DNA of 12,907 nt from Gammaproteobacteria bacterium (GTDB taxonomy: Bacteria; Pseudomonadota; Gammaproteobacteria; Methylococcales; Methylomonadaceae): NCBI GenBank assembly GCA_024276805.1, contig JAJRWJ010000073.1, positions 1 through 12,907 of the forward strand, read 5' to 3'. The position numbers and the translations under genes are program-made. How positions within the stretch are numbered: the first letter of the stretch is position 1; each line of letters starts with the position of its first letter. The notes beneath the pieces are model-generated. The model did not search any database. It had not been told where the DNA came from and worked only from the letters and a program-made list of their open reading frames with translations. Of the stretch, positions 1-8,572 are shown one piece after another.

Positions 1-107
1 CCTTCACTGGCCTTGGGCGGATCAATCAAAGGCTCCTTCACAAGTGTGGCGCCCATCTCATCGACACAGGCAAACAGCTCAGAAAAATCTGCCGAAATTT
101 TCTTCAT
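1..107 (-). CDS. zorC: Probable ZorC N-terminus, partial (Zorya third gene)
   Basis: The first 35 codons of a gene that runs off the left edge, starting MKKISADFSELFACVDEMGA. The ATG at 107-105 overlaps the zorB stop by one base (TGATG), so it belongs to the same operon and is probably translated by coupling. Its own ribosome site is weak, with a GAG about 8 bases upstream. In type I Zorya the gene after zorB is zorC, a cytosolic effector that works with the ZorD helicase. In type II the third gene is zorE, an HNH nuclease. The visible segment is soluble and mildly acidic and carries no diagnostic motif. The identity therefore rests on position, and zorE or a type III effector cannot be excluded. 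That a real gene begins here is well supported by the tight overlap and open frame. Confidence 0.55.
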   Translation of the reverse strand, partial: MKKISADFSELFACVDEMGATLVKEPLIDPPKASE

Positions 108-842
108 CAGACACTCTCGATGATTTGCCTGATCTTCGTCTCGGAGTTGGTAATGACCCGAAAAGTCACCCGCCTTGAACGCTCATGATTTTCTTCACCA
201 TTTTCAATGATCGGGCGGGAAGATGAGAAGCCAACCGCTGCAATATGTTTTTTTACCCATGGCCGATGCCGTTTGATACTTTCCAGGGAATAGACATATT
301 TCAAAACCGATCGGGTGCGCCCCTGTGACAACCACATGTTTTTAAAATAGGCTTCGTCTTCGGTCGCCTTGTGATTCCAGACACTGCTCGTGTGCCCTTC
401 AATGCGTACCTCATCGATCGAATCCTGGAAACGAAGCAGAACCTCCAGATAACGAGGAAAAAATTCATTGAGGATCGCCTTGAACTTGGGCCGGATGGCG
501 ATATCCCCCCTGGCAAACAAAACATCGGGAGACTTGAACACGAAAGACAGGTCGTTCCGGTCTATTTCCGCCCCCCCAATCATCCAAGTTCTTTTCAAAT
601 TCCAGCATCAAAGCATCGTAAATGGCGACCTGGTTTTGTTCATAGGCGACGGCGATTTCCTTGATTTTATCTTTTTCCACCTGTACTTTATCCCGTTCCA
701 GAAAAGCGTTTCGCATCAGGGCAATTGAAATAAACAGAAACACCATCATCAAACCGGCCATCAAATCGGAGACGGACAGCCAATGGACTTCCTCGTCGGC
801 TTGAGGAATACCTTTCAGAAATGCAGCATTCTTCCCACTCAT
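107..842 (-). CDS. zorB: ZorB, MotB/OmpA-like stator subunit of Zorya, frameshifted at a G7 tract
   Basis: ZorB anchors the Zorya motor to peptidoglycan and supplies the ion-path aspartate. The gene is split over two frames: 842 to about 577, then about 571 to 107. Dropping one G from a G7 run (577-571, coding strand) joins them into a 244-residue protein, near the usual ZorB length. The N-terminal part has one membrane helix at about residues 22-43 with Asp26 in SVSDLMAG, matching the essential aspartate of MotB-type proteins and of E. coli ZorB. The second part is an OmpA-like peptidoglycan-binding domain with IEGHTSS, LSQGRTRSVLKYVY, VGFSSSRPI and RRVTFRVI. The start overlaps the zorA stop as ATGA, with AGGGG five bases upstream. 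As read, the protein would end at about 125 residues without the peptidoglycan domain. The family call is firm; whether the frame break is real in the cell is not known. Confidence 0.9.
571..577 (-). other. G7 homopolymer tract in zorB at the frame break
   Basis: Seven consecutive G on the coding strand (C on plus) sit exactly where the zorB frame changes, between DDW and AEIDRN. Six G would give one open frame through DDWGAEIDRN. A tract of this kind can slip during replication (phase variation) or during transcription, and it is also a common site of sequencing error. The sequence alone does not tell these apart. Confidence 0.85.
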
Positions 843-2704
843 GACCGCCCCTGATTACCCACGATAGCCGTCATTGCCTTGACCAGCTTGCTGTAGTCCT
901 TGGTAAACTGCCCGGTAATAGAAGCCAGGGCGCGACCCATCTCATTCATCACCGTGTTGATTTCCTTCGCGGCAGCGTCCTGAATCAGTTTCACCTGCTC
1001 ATCAACGGCATCGCCTGTAGCGCCCACCGTGTTTTTCAATTCGTTTTCCAGTGCACCAAAGGTTTTTTTGATTTCCTCGGTCTGTGCCTGATAAATTTCC
1101 TCCAGAATCCCTTCGAAGCGTTTCTGCATCTTTTCCATATTTTCCGTCACCGTGTTCTGCACATGCCCGATATCGGCCAGTGTTTTTTGATTGCTTTCCT
1201 GCAGGGTTGCACCGATGTTTTTTGACTCTTCAACAAATTTATTCACCATATCGCGGACATTGTTGCTAATATCTGCCACGGTATCATCCAACTGCCTGGT
1301 GATAACACCGGATTGTTTCTCCAGCTCGTTGGCCGTGGCGGTCAAGCTGTCGTTACTGCCCAGAGCCGCTTTGACGAAGCTTTCCGCCCCCTCAGCAATC
1401 GCTTTCCTGACTTCCTCGCTGCTGCTTCTCAAGTCTTTCCCGATGACCTCTGTTCCTTCTACCAGCCCTGTTTTGACGGCCTCGATACCATCTTTGGTAT
1501 TGTTGACGAATTTATCCAGCAACTCATTGGATTTATCCACAAACTGGTGTATATATTTGTCCGACTCATCCAGCAGCACCGCATAATGTTCTTGCGTTTT
1601 TTGCACGGACAACGCGATGTCGTTGACCGTCTGTGCAACCTGCCTGCGAATTTCCGGCACGGCTTCCACGGCCCGATCACGCATATCCTTGAATGCCGCC
1701 AGATGGCGCTCCAGTTCCTCAACCTGATGCTGATTCACCTCCATGACCTGTTTCAGGTTATTCATGGTTTCCGGAATATGGGCGGATTTTTCACTGATAA
1801 TGCTGACCGAATCCCTGGTTTGATCGATCGCTTTGACACCTAAAGCATACTGTTCCACCATCTGTTCAATTTGTCGGCTGTAATTCTCCTGCCAAGTCAC
1901 TAACTTCTTGACGGATTCATCGAGGGCCTTGAAATTTTCGCCAAACTGCTCGATCAGATTGTTGTTGAAATCGACAATGACCTCTTTCAGCGCGTTGATC
2001 ACCTGCTCGGTCGCCGACTTGGATATCATATCGGCCACATCCTGCAGCTTGAGCCATAATTTGTCGGAAAACTGCTGAAAAACCGCCTGTTGCTCAGTGC
2101 TGCAGGTTTCAATCGTCTTTAACCGCTCGTCCAGCATCTGGACTGTCCTGAATGTCAGCTTGTGATTGTCGTTCATATCGCCGCGCAACAGTTTCAACTG
2201 ACTCACCAGGGTGTCATCCTCGCTGCCGACGATCGCCCGTTTCAGATCCGCCAGCAAGGCTCGCTGGGCCAGGGATGATTCCAGCATGGACTCCACCTGC
2301 TCGTTGATGGCCCGAAAAATATCATCGGCCCCGACACCCAGCACCGCGGATTGATCGTTTCTGACAAACCAGCTGACCGCCCCCAGAACTTTATACATAA
2401 TCGAGGCCGCCATACCCACCAGACTGGTAATGAACGCTGTCTTCAGGCCGGCCAGCAAAAAACCGATACTTTCATCAATATTGGCGGGATCGAAGTCAAG
2501 CAAGCCCACTACGATGCCGATAAAGGTTCCCAAGATACCCAGTGATGTCAGCAAGGTCGCTGCATAATGGACAAACGTGTTCCCCCTGCCAACTTTTCGC
2601 AAGACAATCGCAACAAACAGGCTGAGCAGAATCAGCCAGAAAAATATCTCTGTGATGGCGTTTGGTTCCGCACCTTGTAATAACGATTCCAGATACTGGG
2701 ACAT
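839..2704 (-). CDS. zorA: ZorA, MotA/TolQ/ExbB-like motor subunit with long coiled-coil tail
   Basis: ZorA is the inner-membrane motor subunit of Zorya. In characterised systems five ZorA surround two ZorB, and the long cytoplasmic tail passes the signal of phage invasion to the effectors. This 621-residue protein has hydrophobic segments at about 19-36, 47-68 and 82-107. They include LTSLGILGTFIGIVVGLL and GLKTAFITSLVGMAASI, typical of the MotA/TolQ/ExbB core. From about residue 150 to the end it is a continuous, charged, heptad-rich helical tail of roughly 470 residues, far longer than in flagellar MotA and characteristic of ZorA. The start is clear: AAGGA lies six bases before the ATG. The stop overlaps the zorB start by four bases. 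It is the first gene of the visible Zorya operon and follows a 120-base gap holding two REP palindromes; I saw no convincing promoter there. Confidence 0.93.
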   Translation of the reverse strand: MSQYLESLLQGAEPNAITEIFFWLILLSLFVAIVLRKVGRGNTFVHYAATLLTSLGILGTFIGIVVGLLDFDPANIDESIGFLLAGLKTAFITSLVGMAASIMYKVLGAVSWFVRNDQSAVLGVGADDIFRAINEQVESMLESSLAQRALLADLKRAIVGSEDDTLVSQLKLLRGDMNDNHKLTFRTVQMLDERLKTIETCSTEQQAVFQQFSDKLWLKLQDVADMISKSATEQVINALKEVIVDFNNNLIEQFGENFKALDESVKKLVTWQENYSRQIEQMVEQYALGVKAIDQTRDSVSIISEKSAHIPETMNNLKQVMEVNQHQVEELERHLAAFKDMRDRAVEAVPEIRRQVAQTVNDIALSVQKTQEHYAVLLDESDKYIHQFVDKSNELLDKFVNNTKDGIEAVKTGLVEGTEVIGKDLRSSSEEVRKAIAEGAESFVKAALGSNDSLTATANELEKQSGVITRQLDDTVADISNNVRDMVNKFVEESKNIGATLQESNQKTLADIGHVQNTVTENMEKMQKRFEGILEEIYQAQTEEIKKTFGALENELKNTVGATGDAVDEQVKLIQDAAAKEINTVMNEMGRALASITGQFTKDYSKLVKAMTAIVGNQGRS

Positions 2705-2764
2705 TATTCTTCCTTATACTTTCGATTATTTGATACAACCCGGATCAAGCCCGTGTATGCAACC

Positions 2765-2789
2765 GGAGTGAAACGGCTTCAGCTGTTTC
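2765..2789 (+). repeat. REP palindrome A (GGAG-type)
   Basis: GGAG at 2765-2768, then a hairpin: GAAACGGC, loop TTCA, GCTGTTTC (one G-T pair). It has the same layout as the other REP copies in the window but a diverged stem. With copy B it forms an inverted pair only 8 bases apart, a BIME-like unit, in the gap between the transposase and zorA. Confidence 0.8.
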
Positions 2790-2797
2790 CGGGATGG

Positions 2798-2821
2798 CAA
2801 TAGCTGAAGCTATTGTACTCC
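2798..2821 (-). repeat. REP palindrome B (GGAG-type)
   Basis: Read on the minus strand: GGAGTA, then CAATAGC, loop TTCA, GCTATTG. It lies 3 bases past the transposase stop codon and faces copy A in inverted orientation, hairpins inward and GGAG ends outward. A hairpin here could protect the transposase mRNA end or partly insulate zorA. Confidence 0.82.
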
Positions 2822-2824
2822 TGC

Positions 2825-3364
2825 TCAAAAGTCGTCCTCGCCCGTCAGCAGATCCTGAAAGCCTGCGAAGGTCCGGAACTGCCCGACCAGAGACGCCCTG
2901 CCCCGGGCCTGCAGGTAAGCCAGAAAACTGGAAAACGGGTAATCCTGCAAGTCCGACACGTAGCCATGCCTGACCGGGTTGTAGAGCAGATAGTTGAGGT
3001 GGGTGAAATAATCCTCTTCGTCCCGGAGGCAGTAATCCCAGTAATTCCACCAGACCTGATGAGGCGTCCTGGTCGCCTGCTTGATGTGATAACCCGATAC
3101 AGCGTGCATGCGCCTGATTATCCTGACCAGATCGGCGCCCTGCCGGCTTTTCCCCAGCAGGTGGTAGTGATTGTCCAGAATCACCCAGTGCTGCAGATCC
3201 CATTTGAAATCGGCGAAGGTGTCTTGCATGCATTGCAGCAGCAGCTCTTTCAGGGCAGGCGAGCGCAGCAATGGCTGCTTTCGATAGATGGCGCCGGTAA
3301 TGAAATAGGCGCTGTCGTCCAGGAACAGGTGGGCTGGATTGTGGCGATATTTTTTTATTTGCAC
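2825..3364 (-). CDS. REP-associated tyrosine transposase (Y1/HUH, RAYT)
   Basis: A single-strand DNA transposase of the Y1 (IS200/TnpA-REP) superfamily, thought to spread REP palindromes. With the GTG start at 3364 it is 179 residues, the normal size for the group. The start of the fold is NPAHLFLDDSAYFITGAIY. The metal-binding HUH-type motif is HYH at 66-68 (ILDNHYHLL), and the candidate catalytic tyrosine lies in YLLYNPVRHGYV (Tyr125 or Tyr128). The ATG at 3478 is a poorer start: it would force translation through REP copy C, giving GVKKLQLFSF, which has no place in the family. The GTG start has only a weak GAG upstream, so it is chosen on homology. The gene lies between the methyltransferase and zorA, and both its flanks carry REPs. 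The family call is firm; activity is not shown. Confidence 0.88.
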   Translation of the reverse strand: MQIKKYRHNPAHLFLDDSAYFITGAIYRKQPLLRSPALKELLLQCMQDTFADFKWDLQHWVILDNHYHLLGKSRQGADLVRIIRRMHAVSGYHIKQATRTPHQVWWNYWDYCLRDEEDYFTHLNYLLYNPVRHGYVSDLQDYPFSSFLAYLQARGRASLVGQFRTFAGFQDLLTGEDDF

Positions 3365-3411
3365 GGATGTCTCGACTACGCGTCGCTGATCTACGACAAT
3401 TTCCGGGAATG

Positions 3412-3436
3412 AAAAAAGCTGAAGCTTTTTTACTCC
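3412..3436 (-). repeat. REP palindrome C
   Basis: Minus-strand reading: GGAGTA, AAAAAGC, loop TTCA, GCTTTTTT. It sits about 48 bases before the GTG start of the transposase, in its leader. On the minus strand it ends in a run of six T after a GC-poor stem, so it might also act as a weak terminator for the upstream methyltransferase. Confidence 0.83.
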
Positions 3437-3480
3437 ATTATAGAAGCGCAAAACCATACTGAAACGCAAAAGTGTCAACT

Positions 3481-3505
3481 GGAGTGCAAAAGCTTCAGCT
3501 TTTGC
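3481..3505 (+). repeat. REP palindrome D
   Basis: GGAG at 3481-3484, then stem GCAAAAGC (3486-3493), loop TTCA, stem GCTTTTGC (3498-3505), a perfect 8-bp stem. It directly abuts the stop codon of the methyltransferase gene (TAG at 3508-3506). Its hairpin is identical to that of copy F, about 5 kb away. Confidence 0.87.
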
Positions 3506-6500
3506 CTACCCCCGCCGAAAATGCCGCCACACCGTCCGGTAATCCTGCTCCCGGTTACAGCGGTCGAACGGCGCGACATACTGGATCACCCGTTGCACGG
3601 GACCACCGGGCAGGGTATCGTCCAGTACCGTCTGCTCGACGACGGCGGCATCGAGATCCCGCACCTCGTCCCAGCCCAAGACCCGGCTTTCGCCGCGCCA
3701 GCCACCGGTATCGATGTGAAACCGGCCGTTTGCCCCACTGACATTTTCCGCGCACCAGTCCGGCCAACGGGACGCGACCTCCGGCGGCGGGGTAAGGAGC
3801 CGGCAGGGCGGGTCGCCCCTTTTCGCCCTGCGCGGCAGACCGACGCCCACCAGGCCCTTGGAAACGGTGAACACGATGCGGCCGGCGCGGTCGTACCAGG
3901 TGTCCAGCTCGTACTGGCGCATCACCGGAAACTGCACGCGGTAGAGGGTCTGCAGTTCCTCCAGCGTCAGGCCCAGGGCCAGCGCCGCCAGCACATCGAT
4001 CTCCAGCAGCGCCCTGATGGCGCAGGTAGTCGCTGCGCAGGGCGCAATGGCGTTGCCAGTCTGGAGTGAGCCGATGGAAAAAATCATCCGGCAGGCGCGG
4101 GTCGGCCTTGGCCCAGTGGTCCTTGTTGAATTCGGGCTGGTAGCAGGCTTGCCAGAGATCGGCGAAATGGCTGGTCAGGCAGTTAAGTCCCAATGCACGC
4201 ACATGCAAAAAGGACTTTAGCCTGTCCCTGGTTAATACCGGCAATTGATTTAACAATGATAAGTTGGCATGACTTTGACCGGTGCTTTTTACTCGAAAAT
4301 CTATGGGTATAGATAGGCATAAGGCTGAATAATCCAATAATTGATTTGTTTCCTTAAAAACCAGTGTTAAACAAGTGTTGATATGCGCTACTCCTTTTGG
4401 AAGCACCCCATTAATAAATGTCCGTTCTGATGATGAGCCAATCATCTCCCGATTCACAAACCGATAATACTCCGTCACCCGCTTGGGCTGCGTTTCCCCT
4501 TGCTCTATCCAGCTCACCCGCGGCACGCGCCGCTGGTATTCCTCCCTGCCGCAGGCGGGGACATAGTTGCCGCGCGGCAGGTAGTCATCGGGCAAAGCAG
4601 TTATATCTAAATTGTCATAAGCTTTATGAGTCTCACAAATAGCTCGCGGTGTCTGATAAAACGGCGTGCCGACGAAGAAATGCGGGCCGGACAGTATCCA
4701 TTGCCCGGCATGTTCCGGAAAGCCGGTCTGGCGCCTGATGGTGCCGTCTTTCTGGGAATTGGTTTCATGCCACATTTCCAATGAGAAATACTCACCCTGC
4801 AAATCACCCAGCCGCCGCGGCTGCGCGGCGAATTTTTCCAGCACCGTGACCAGCTGCCGGCTGTGCAAGGCCGGCAGCCTGGCCTGCAGGGCCGGCGTAC
4901 CCGGTGCATCGTAGAGCCTTGCGAACAGTTGCAGGATCTTTTCATTCACCGGAATGATCCGACTATGATGACCTGCAAAATTCCATTCGTCTTCGTCATT
5001 TTTAATACCACCTACTGCACCTTGGCCATCATGCTGATAACAAGCATCTATAGTTAGAGGAATAAATAAATTAGCGATATTTTTAAAACTTACCTCTCGA
5101 ACAGCACCATGAATATTGATGCTAAATGTCGCTCGATTTGCAACTTCTGAAAATAATTTTTTCTCATTCTGAAACTGGTAATGCCCCCGCAGGCGTGGGT
5201 AGATCGCCGCCCGGAACGGCCCGCCCCTGGGATCGTCATAGACCCCTTCCGGATGCAGAAAGCCGCTCACCGCGCCTCTGTTTCCCGCCTGCCACGCCTG
5301 CGGCAGAAAGCATTTGTACAGGTTGGTCTGCACGCCCTTCAGCAGCGGATAATTGACCGTGGCATTGAGAAAGTTCTGCGTCCCTTCCGCCTGCTGGTAT
5401 TCCAGCAGGTAATCGGCCTCGAGGCCCGGGTACTGCAGAAAGCTTTCTCCGCGCAGGTTATCCAGCTGGCTGGCGCTGAACCTGCGCAGCACGAACAGCG
5501 GGTTGGCGTCGCCCAGGACGCCAGCCTCCTGCCATTCGACCTTCAGCCAGGGCGGGTTTCCCAGCACCAGGTCGAAGCCGCCGCGCAGGGCGAAAATGTC
5601 GGCGAATTCCAGCTCCCAGTGGAAGAATCGGTGCAGCCGGGCCAGCCGGTCGGCGATGCGCAGGCGCTGGTTGTCGCGGATGATTTTATCGACATCCAGC
5701 TGCCCGAAGCGGTCGTTGAAGTCCAGGCTCTGCTGGCGCGGCAGGGTGTCCGGGAACAGTTCCGCGGTCTGCCCCGGCGCGGTGACCGGCTCCAGCGTAC
5801 CGCCCATCAGCAGCCAGTTCAGGTCGAAGAGCCAGTCGTCGCGCGCGGGCAGGTTTTCCGCCTCCTGTATGGGCCAGAACCACAGCGCGCACCAGTAATC
5901 CATCACCAGTTTCAGGCGCCGGTAGGGCGAGGAGTTTTTCAGGTTCCTGGATTCCCGCTCCTGCTGCAGGATGCGGTCTTTCTGCGCGATGCCGCTGCTT
6001 CGCCGGCTGCCGTCCCCGGCATGTCCCCAGATCGCGAAGGGGTCGGTGGTTTTGTTGCGAATGGCGCGCTGCTGGCTGGCGTGGGCCTGCCAGAGCTGGT
6101 CGATCTTGCCCGAGAAGACCTGCAATTGCCGGATTTCCGGTTCCGTAAACGGCCTGCAGAAGGCCTTGCGCCAGTCGGCGATGCGTTTAATCCGCGCCGC
6201 CTCGAGCTTTTTCACCACCTTGTCCTGGTAGTGCGCCATGCCCGGGTCGGGCAGCAGGAAATGGTACACGCACCGGCCGCGCTGCCGGAGCAACGGCTGG
6301 TTGTCGTGACAGGTCCGGGCCTGTTCCCCCTCATCCGGCTGGGGGTGTTTGCCCGACAGGCCGAGTGGGTCGAGACGCAGCGGGGCCAGGTTGTACCAGA
6401 GCTGGTCTTTTTTGTTTCCGCCGTCCAGGACATCGGCGCCGAACACCTGCCGCCGCGCGCCGATCAGCGAGTTGCCGTTGAACAGCTGCAGGCCGAACCA

Positions 6501-8465
6501 GGGCACGAAACCGCTTTCGTGGATGGAATTGAGCCACAGCGACACTTCGGCCAGCTCCACCGCGACCGGGTTCAGGTCGATGCCGAACACGTTGTTGTCG
6601 GCCAGGTAGAGCTTGATCTTCTGCAGTTCGCCGGCATAGGCTTCATGCGCCAGGCGCTGCCCGGTCTCCTGTTCGCGGCGCCGAATGTAGGCGGCGGCCA
6701 GCTGGTTGATGGCTTCGTTGAGGAACGCCGCCGAGCCCATGGCCGGCTCGCACACCTGCAATTGCAGAATCAGCGCGGCGCTTTTGTCCTTCAGCAGTTC
6801 CTTGAGGGCGTATTTGACCAGCGTCCGGGTCAGCACCTCGGGGGTGTAATAGGAGGCGGATTTTTCCCGGTCGCGGCCGTTCATGCGATAGATGAACGTG
6901 CCCCGGGGATAACATTTGAAGCCGCCCTGTTCATTCAGCACCCGTTCCTGTTCGGTGTACTGGCCCAGCTCGGACTCCGGCACGAAACAGGCCGACTCCA
7001 GGTCGTCCGGATTGCTCCCGGCTTTCTTCACTTCGTAGAGGTCGTGCGGGGCAAAGAAGCCCTGGTAGGAGAGCAGGGCCTCGTACACCGCGCCCAGCTG
7101 GTTGATGCCCAACTGGGCATAGGAGATGCGCCCCCGGCGTGTCCTGCCCCTGGCGGGACGGCTCAGGGACATAAGCCGGATGATTTTCTGCAGCACCTCG
7201 TTGCGAAACCGGACCCGGTTCAGGGTGGGCGTGCTGGCGGGATCGAACAGGTGGCTCTTCAGCGGGGTGATGCTGAAGGCTTCGGCATCGCCGCTGGCGA
7301 ACAGGTCCTGGTTCACGCCGGGTTGAAATCCCTGGTAGATCAGGTCGAACAGCAGCTGGATGCTGTCGTTGATATAACTCCCGCCCCGCGCCTCCTCGCT
7401 GTGCAATGGTACCATTTCCAGGTCACGCAGCGCTTCCAGACTGTAGCCCTTGAGGTAGGCCGGCGAGTTCCTGACCGGCACATAGGCAAGTTCGGGGCGC
7501 GCTTCGATATAGAACAGAAACAGCAGCCGGTACATGTAGCGCAGGCATTCGCGGCTCAGGTTGTCGGCCGGCGGCGCTTCCTTGCTGACTTCCCGCCAAT
7601 GCCTGATGGCCTCGTTGCCGAGCAGTTCGATGCATTCACGCAGCGCGTATTTCAGGTCTTCGGAGACGGCGAAGGCATGTTTGTGGGCGTTCTCGTCCAG
7701 CGTATCGATCAGGCACAGGCCCTGTTCCGGGGCGAGATGCTCTCTGGCCAACAGCGCGGCGCTGGCCTTCAGGGTGCTGTCTTCGCGGCGGCCGAACAAC
7801 TCTCCCAGATCAAAACGCAGCAGCCGTTTTTCATGCCATTTGCTGCGGTCGATCAGCAGTATCCGGTTGTCGCTGATCAGCAGTATCCAGCGCGGCGGCC
7901 TGTCCATGGCGAAGATGTGTTTGCCGAGCAGGTCTTCGAAGCTCAGTTCCAGCAGGGCCGCTTCCGGCACCTGGTCTTCCGGCCACTGCCTCGCCTGCAG
8001 CGTCAGGGTCAACGGATCGACCTTGTCTGCGGGCGGGTTCAGCGCCATCAATACCCACAACACCGGCTGCAGGCCCTGCGCGACTTCGGCCAGAACCGGT
8101 ATTTCGCCGGCGTGGTTGTCGAGGGACTTGAGCGCGCTCTGGCCAGGATAATGCAGCGCATCGAGCAGCTGTGTCGTGAAGCCGCGCTGCAGCGCCAAGC
8201 GGCACGCCGGGTCATGTTCTTTCTGCAACTGGTTCTGCAGGCGGAAATAATCCTGCGCCAGGGCCTTGAGCCGCACCCACGGCGCGCGATCGGGATGCCG
8301 GGGATCGGCCTTTTGCCCGCTGGCCCTGATCTGTTCCCGGTAGCGTTCCTCCTGTTCCTGCCATTGTCTGAAGGTGTGCTTCAGATCGCTTTCGAATATG
8401 GCCGCAAGGTAGTGGCTGCTGTAGAATTCGTTGTCGTTTTCTATGCCGGTCAGGTCGAGTGCCAT
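3506..8465 (-). CDS. Large Eco57I-like N6-adenine DNA methyltransferase (DrmMI-like), frameshifted near its 3' end
   Basis: A class I SAM-dependent DNA methyltransferase of about 1,652 residues after repair. Residues 1-480 are an accessory region (RPPRWILLISDNRILLIDRSKW at about 189-210, DTLDENAHKHAFAVSEDLKY at about 254-273) with no nuclease motif I can assign. The methylase core has YYTPEVLTRTLV (about 539), the SAM-binding CEPAMGSAAFLNEA (572-585), NVFGIDLNPVAVELAEVSLW (625-644) and the catalytic NPPW (970-973). The long gap between the last two holds a helical insertion. About 1,100-1,450 is the likely target-recognition region. Near 4012-4014 the frame breaks: dropping one G of a GGG gives RHQALLEIDVLAALALGLTL and a conserved-looking C-terminus ending at 3506. 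Left unrepaired, the frame ends at 3555 with about 150 junk residues rich in Arg and Gly. It follows the helicase on the same strand, as DrmMI follows DrmD in class 1 DISARM. Modification or defence is inferred; a type IIG restriction enzyme remains possible. Confidence 0.85.
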
Positions 8466-8479
8466 GGGATTCCCGCTTT

Positions 8480-8504
8480 GGAGTGAAAAAGCTTCAGCTT
8501 TTTC
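8480..8504 (+). repeat. REP palindrome E
   Basis: GGAG at 8480-8483, then GAAAAAGC, loop TTCA, GCTTTTTC (8485-8504). It lies 14 bases upstream of the methyltransferase ATG, inside its leader, and faces copy F as an inverted pair 25 bases apart. The hairpin is close enough to the start codon to affect ribosome loading. Confidence 0.85.
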
Positions 8505-8529
8505 CTGGCTTGAATTGGTGTCTGTCTAT

Positions 8530-8554
8530 GCAAAAGCTGAAGCTTTTGCACTCC
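8530..8554 (-). repeat. REP palindrome F
   Basis: Minus-strand reading: GGAGTG followed by stem GCAAAAGC (sharing the last G), loop TTCA, stem GCTTTTGC. It is a perfect match to copy D in the hairpin. With E it forms a BIME-like inverted pair in the 106-base gap between the helicase tail ORF and the methyltransferase. Confidence 0.86.
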
Positions 8555-8559
8555 TGGAA

Positions 8560-8572
8560 GCTTTTGCACTCC
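8560..8572 (-). repeat. Truncated half-REP next to copy F
   Basis: The minus strand reads GGAGTGCAAAAGC, exactly the first half of copy F, then breaks off before the loop. Its first G is also the last base of the TAG stop of the 122-residue ORF. This looks like a partial duplication or an aborted or deleted REP copy. Confidence 0.75.

Larger units (their letters stand above)
2765..3505 (-). mobile_element. REP-associated transposase module (RAYT flanked by REP pairs)
   Basis: The small Y1 transposase gene has two REP palindromes on each side: A and B past its end, C and D before its start. All four share a GGAG tag next to a hairpin with a TTCA loop. RAYT genes flanked by cognate REPs are a known arrangement in gammaproteobacteria, where the domesticated HUH enzyme recognises the tetranucleotide plus hairpin. 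No other insertion-sequence ends or target duplications were seen, so the outer limits given are simply those of the outermost REPs. Confidence 0.75.

Noticed and set aside
2705..2764. Sigma-70 promoter upstream of zorA
   Set aside because: TTGATC, TTGTAT and several AT-rich hexamers are present, but none combine with a 16 to 18 base spacer, so no promoter is claimed.
5181..8486. 1,101-residue plus-strand ORF opposite the methyltransferase
   Set aside because: It has no recognisable motif, is full of Val/Gln/Arg/Ala repeats typical of an antisense frame in GC-rich coding DNA, and the minus strand carries clear methyltransferase motifs throughout.
8480..8572. Short repeats as a CRISPR array
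   Set aside because: The copies alternate in orientation, are perfect hairpins with a GGAG tag, have spacers of 5 to 25 bases, and no cas gene is present. They fit REP elements.
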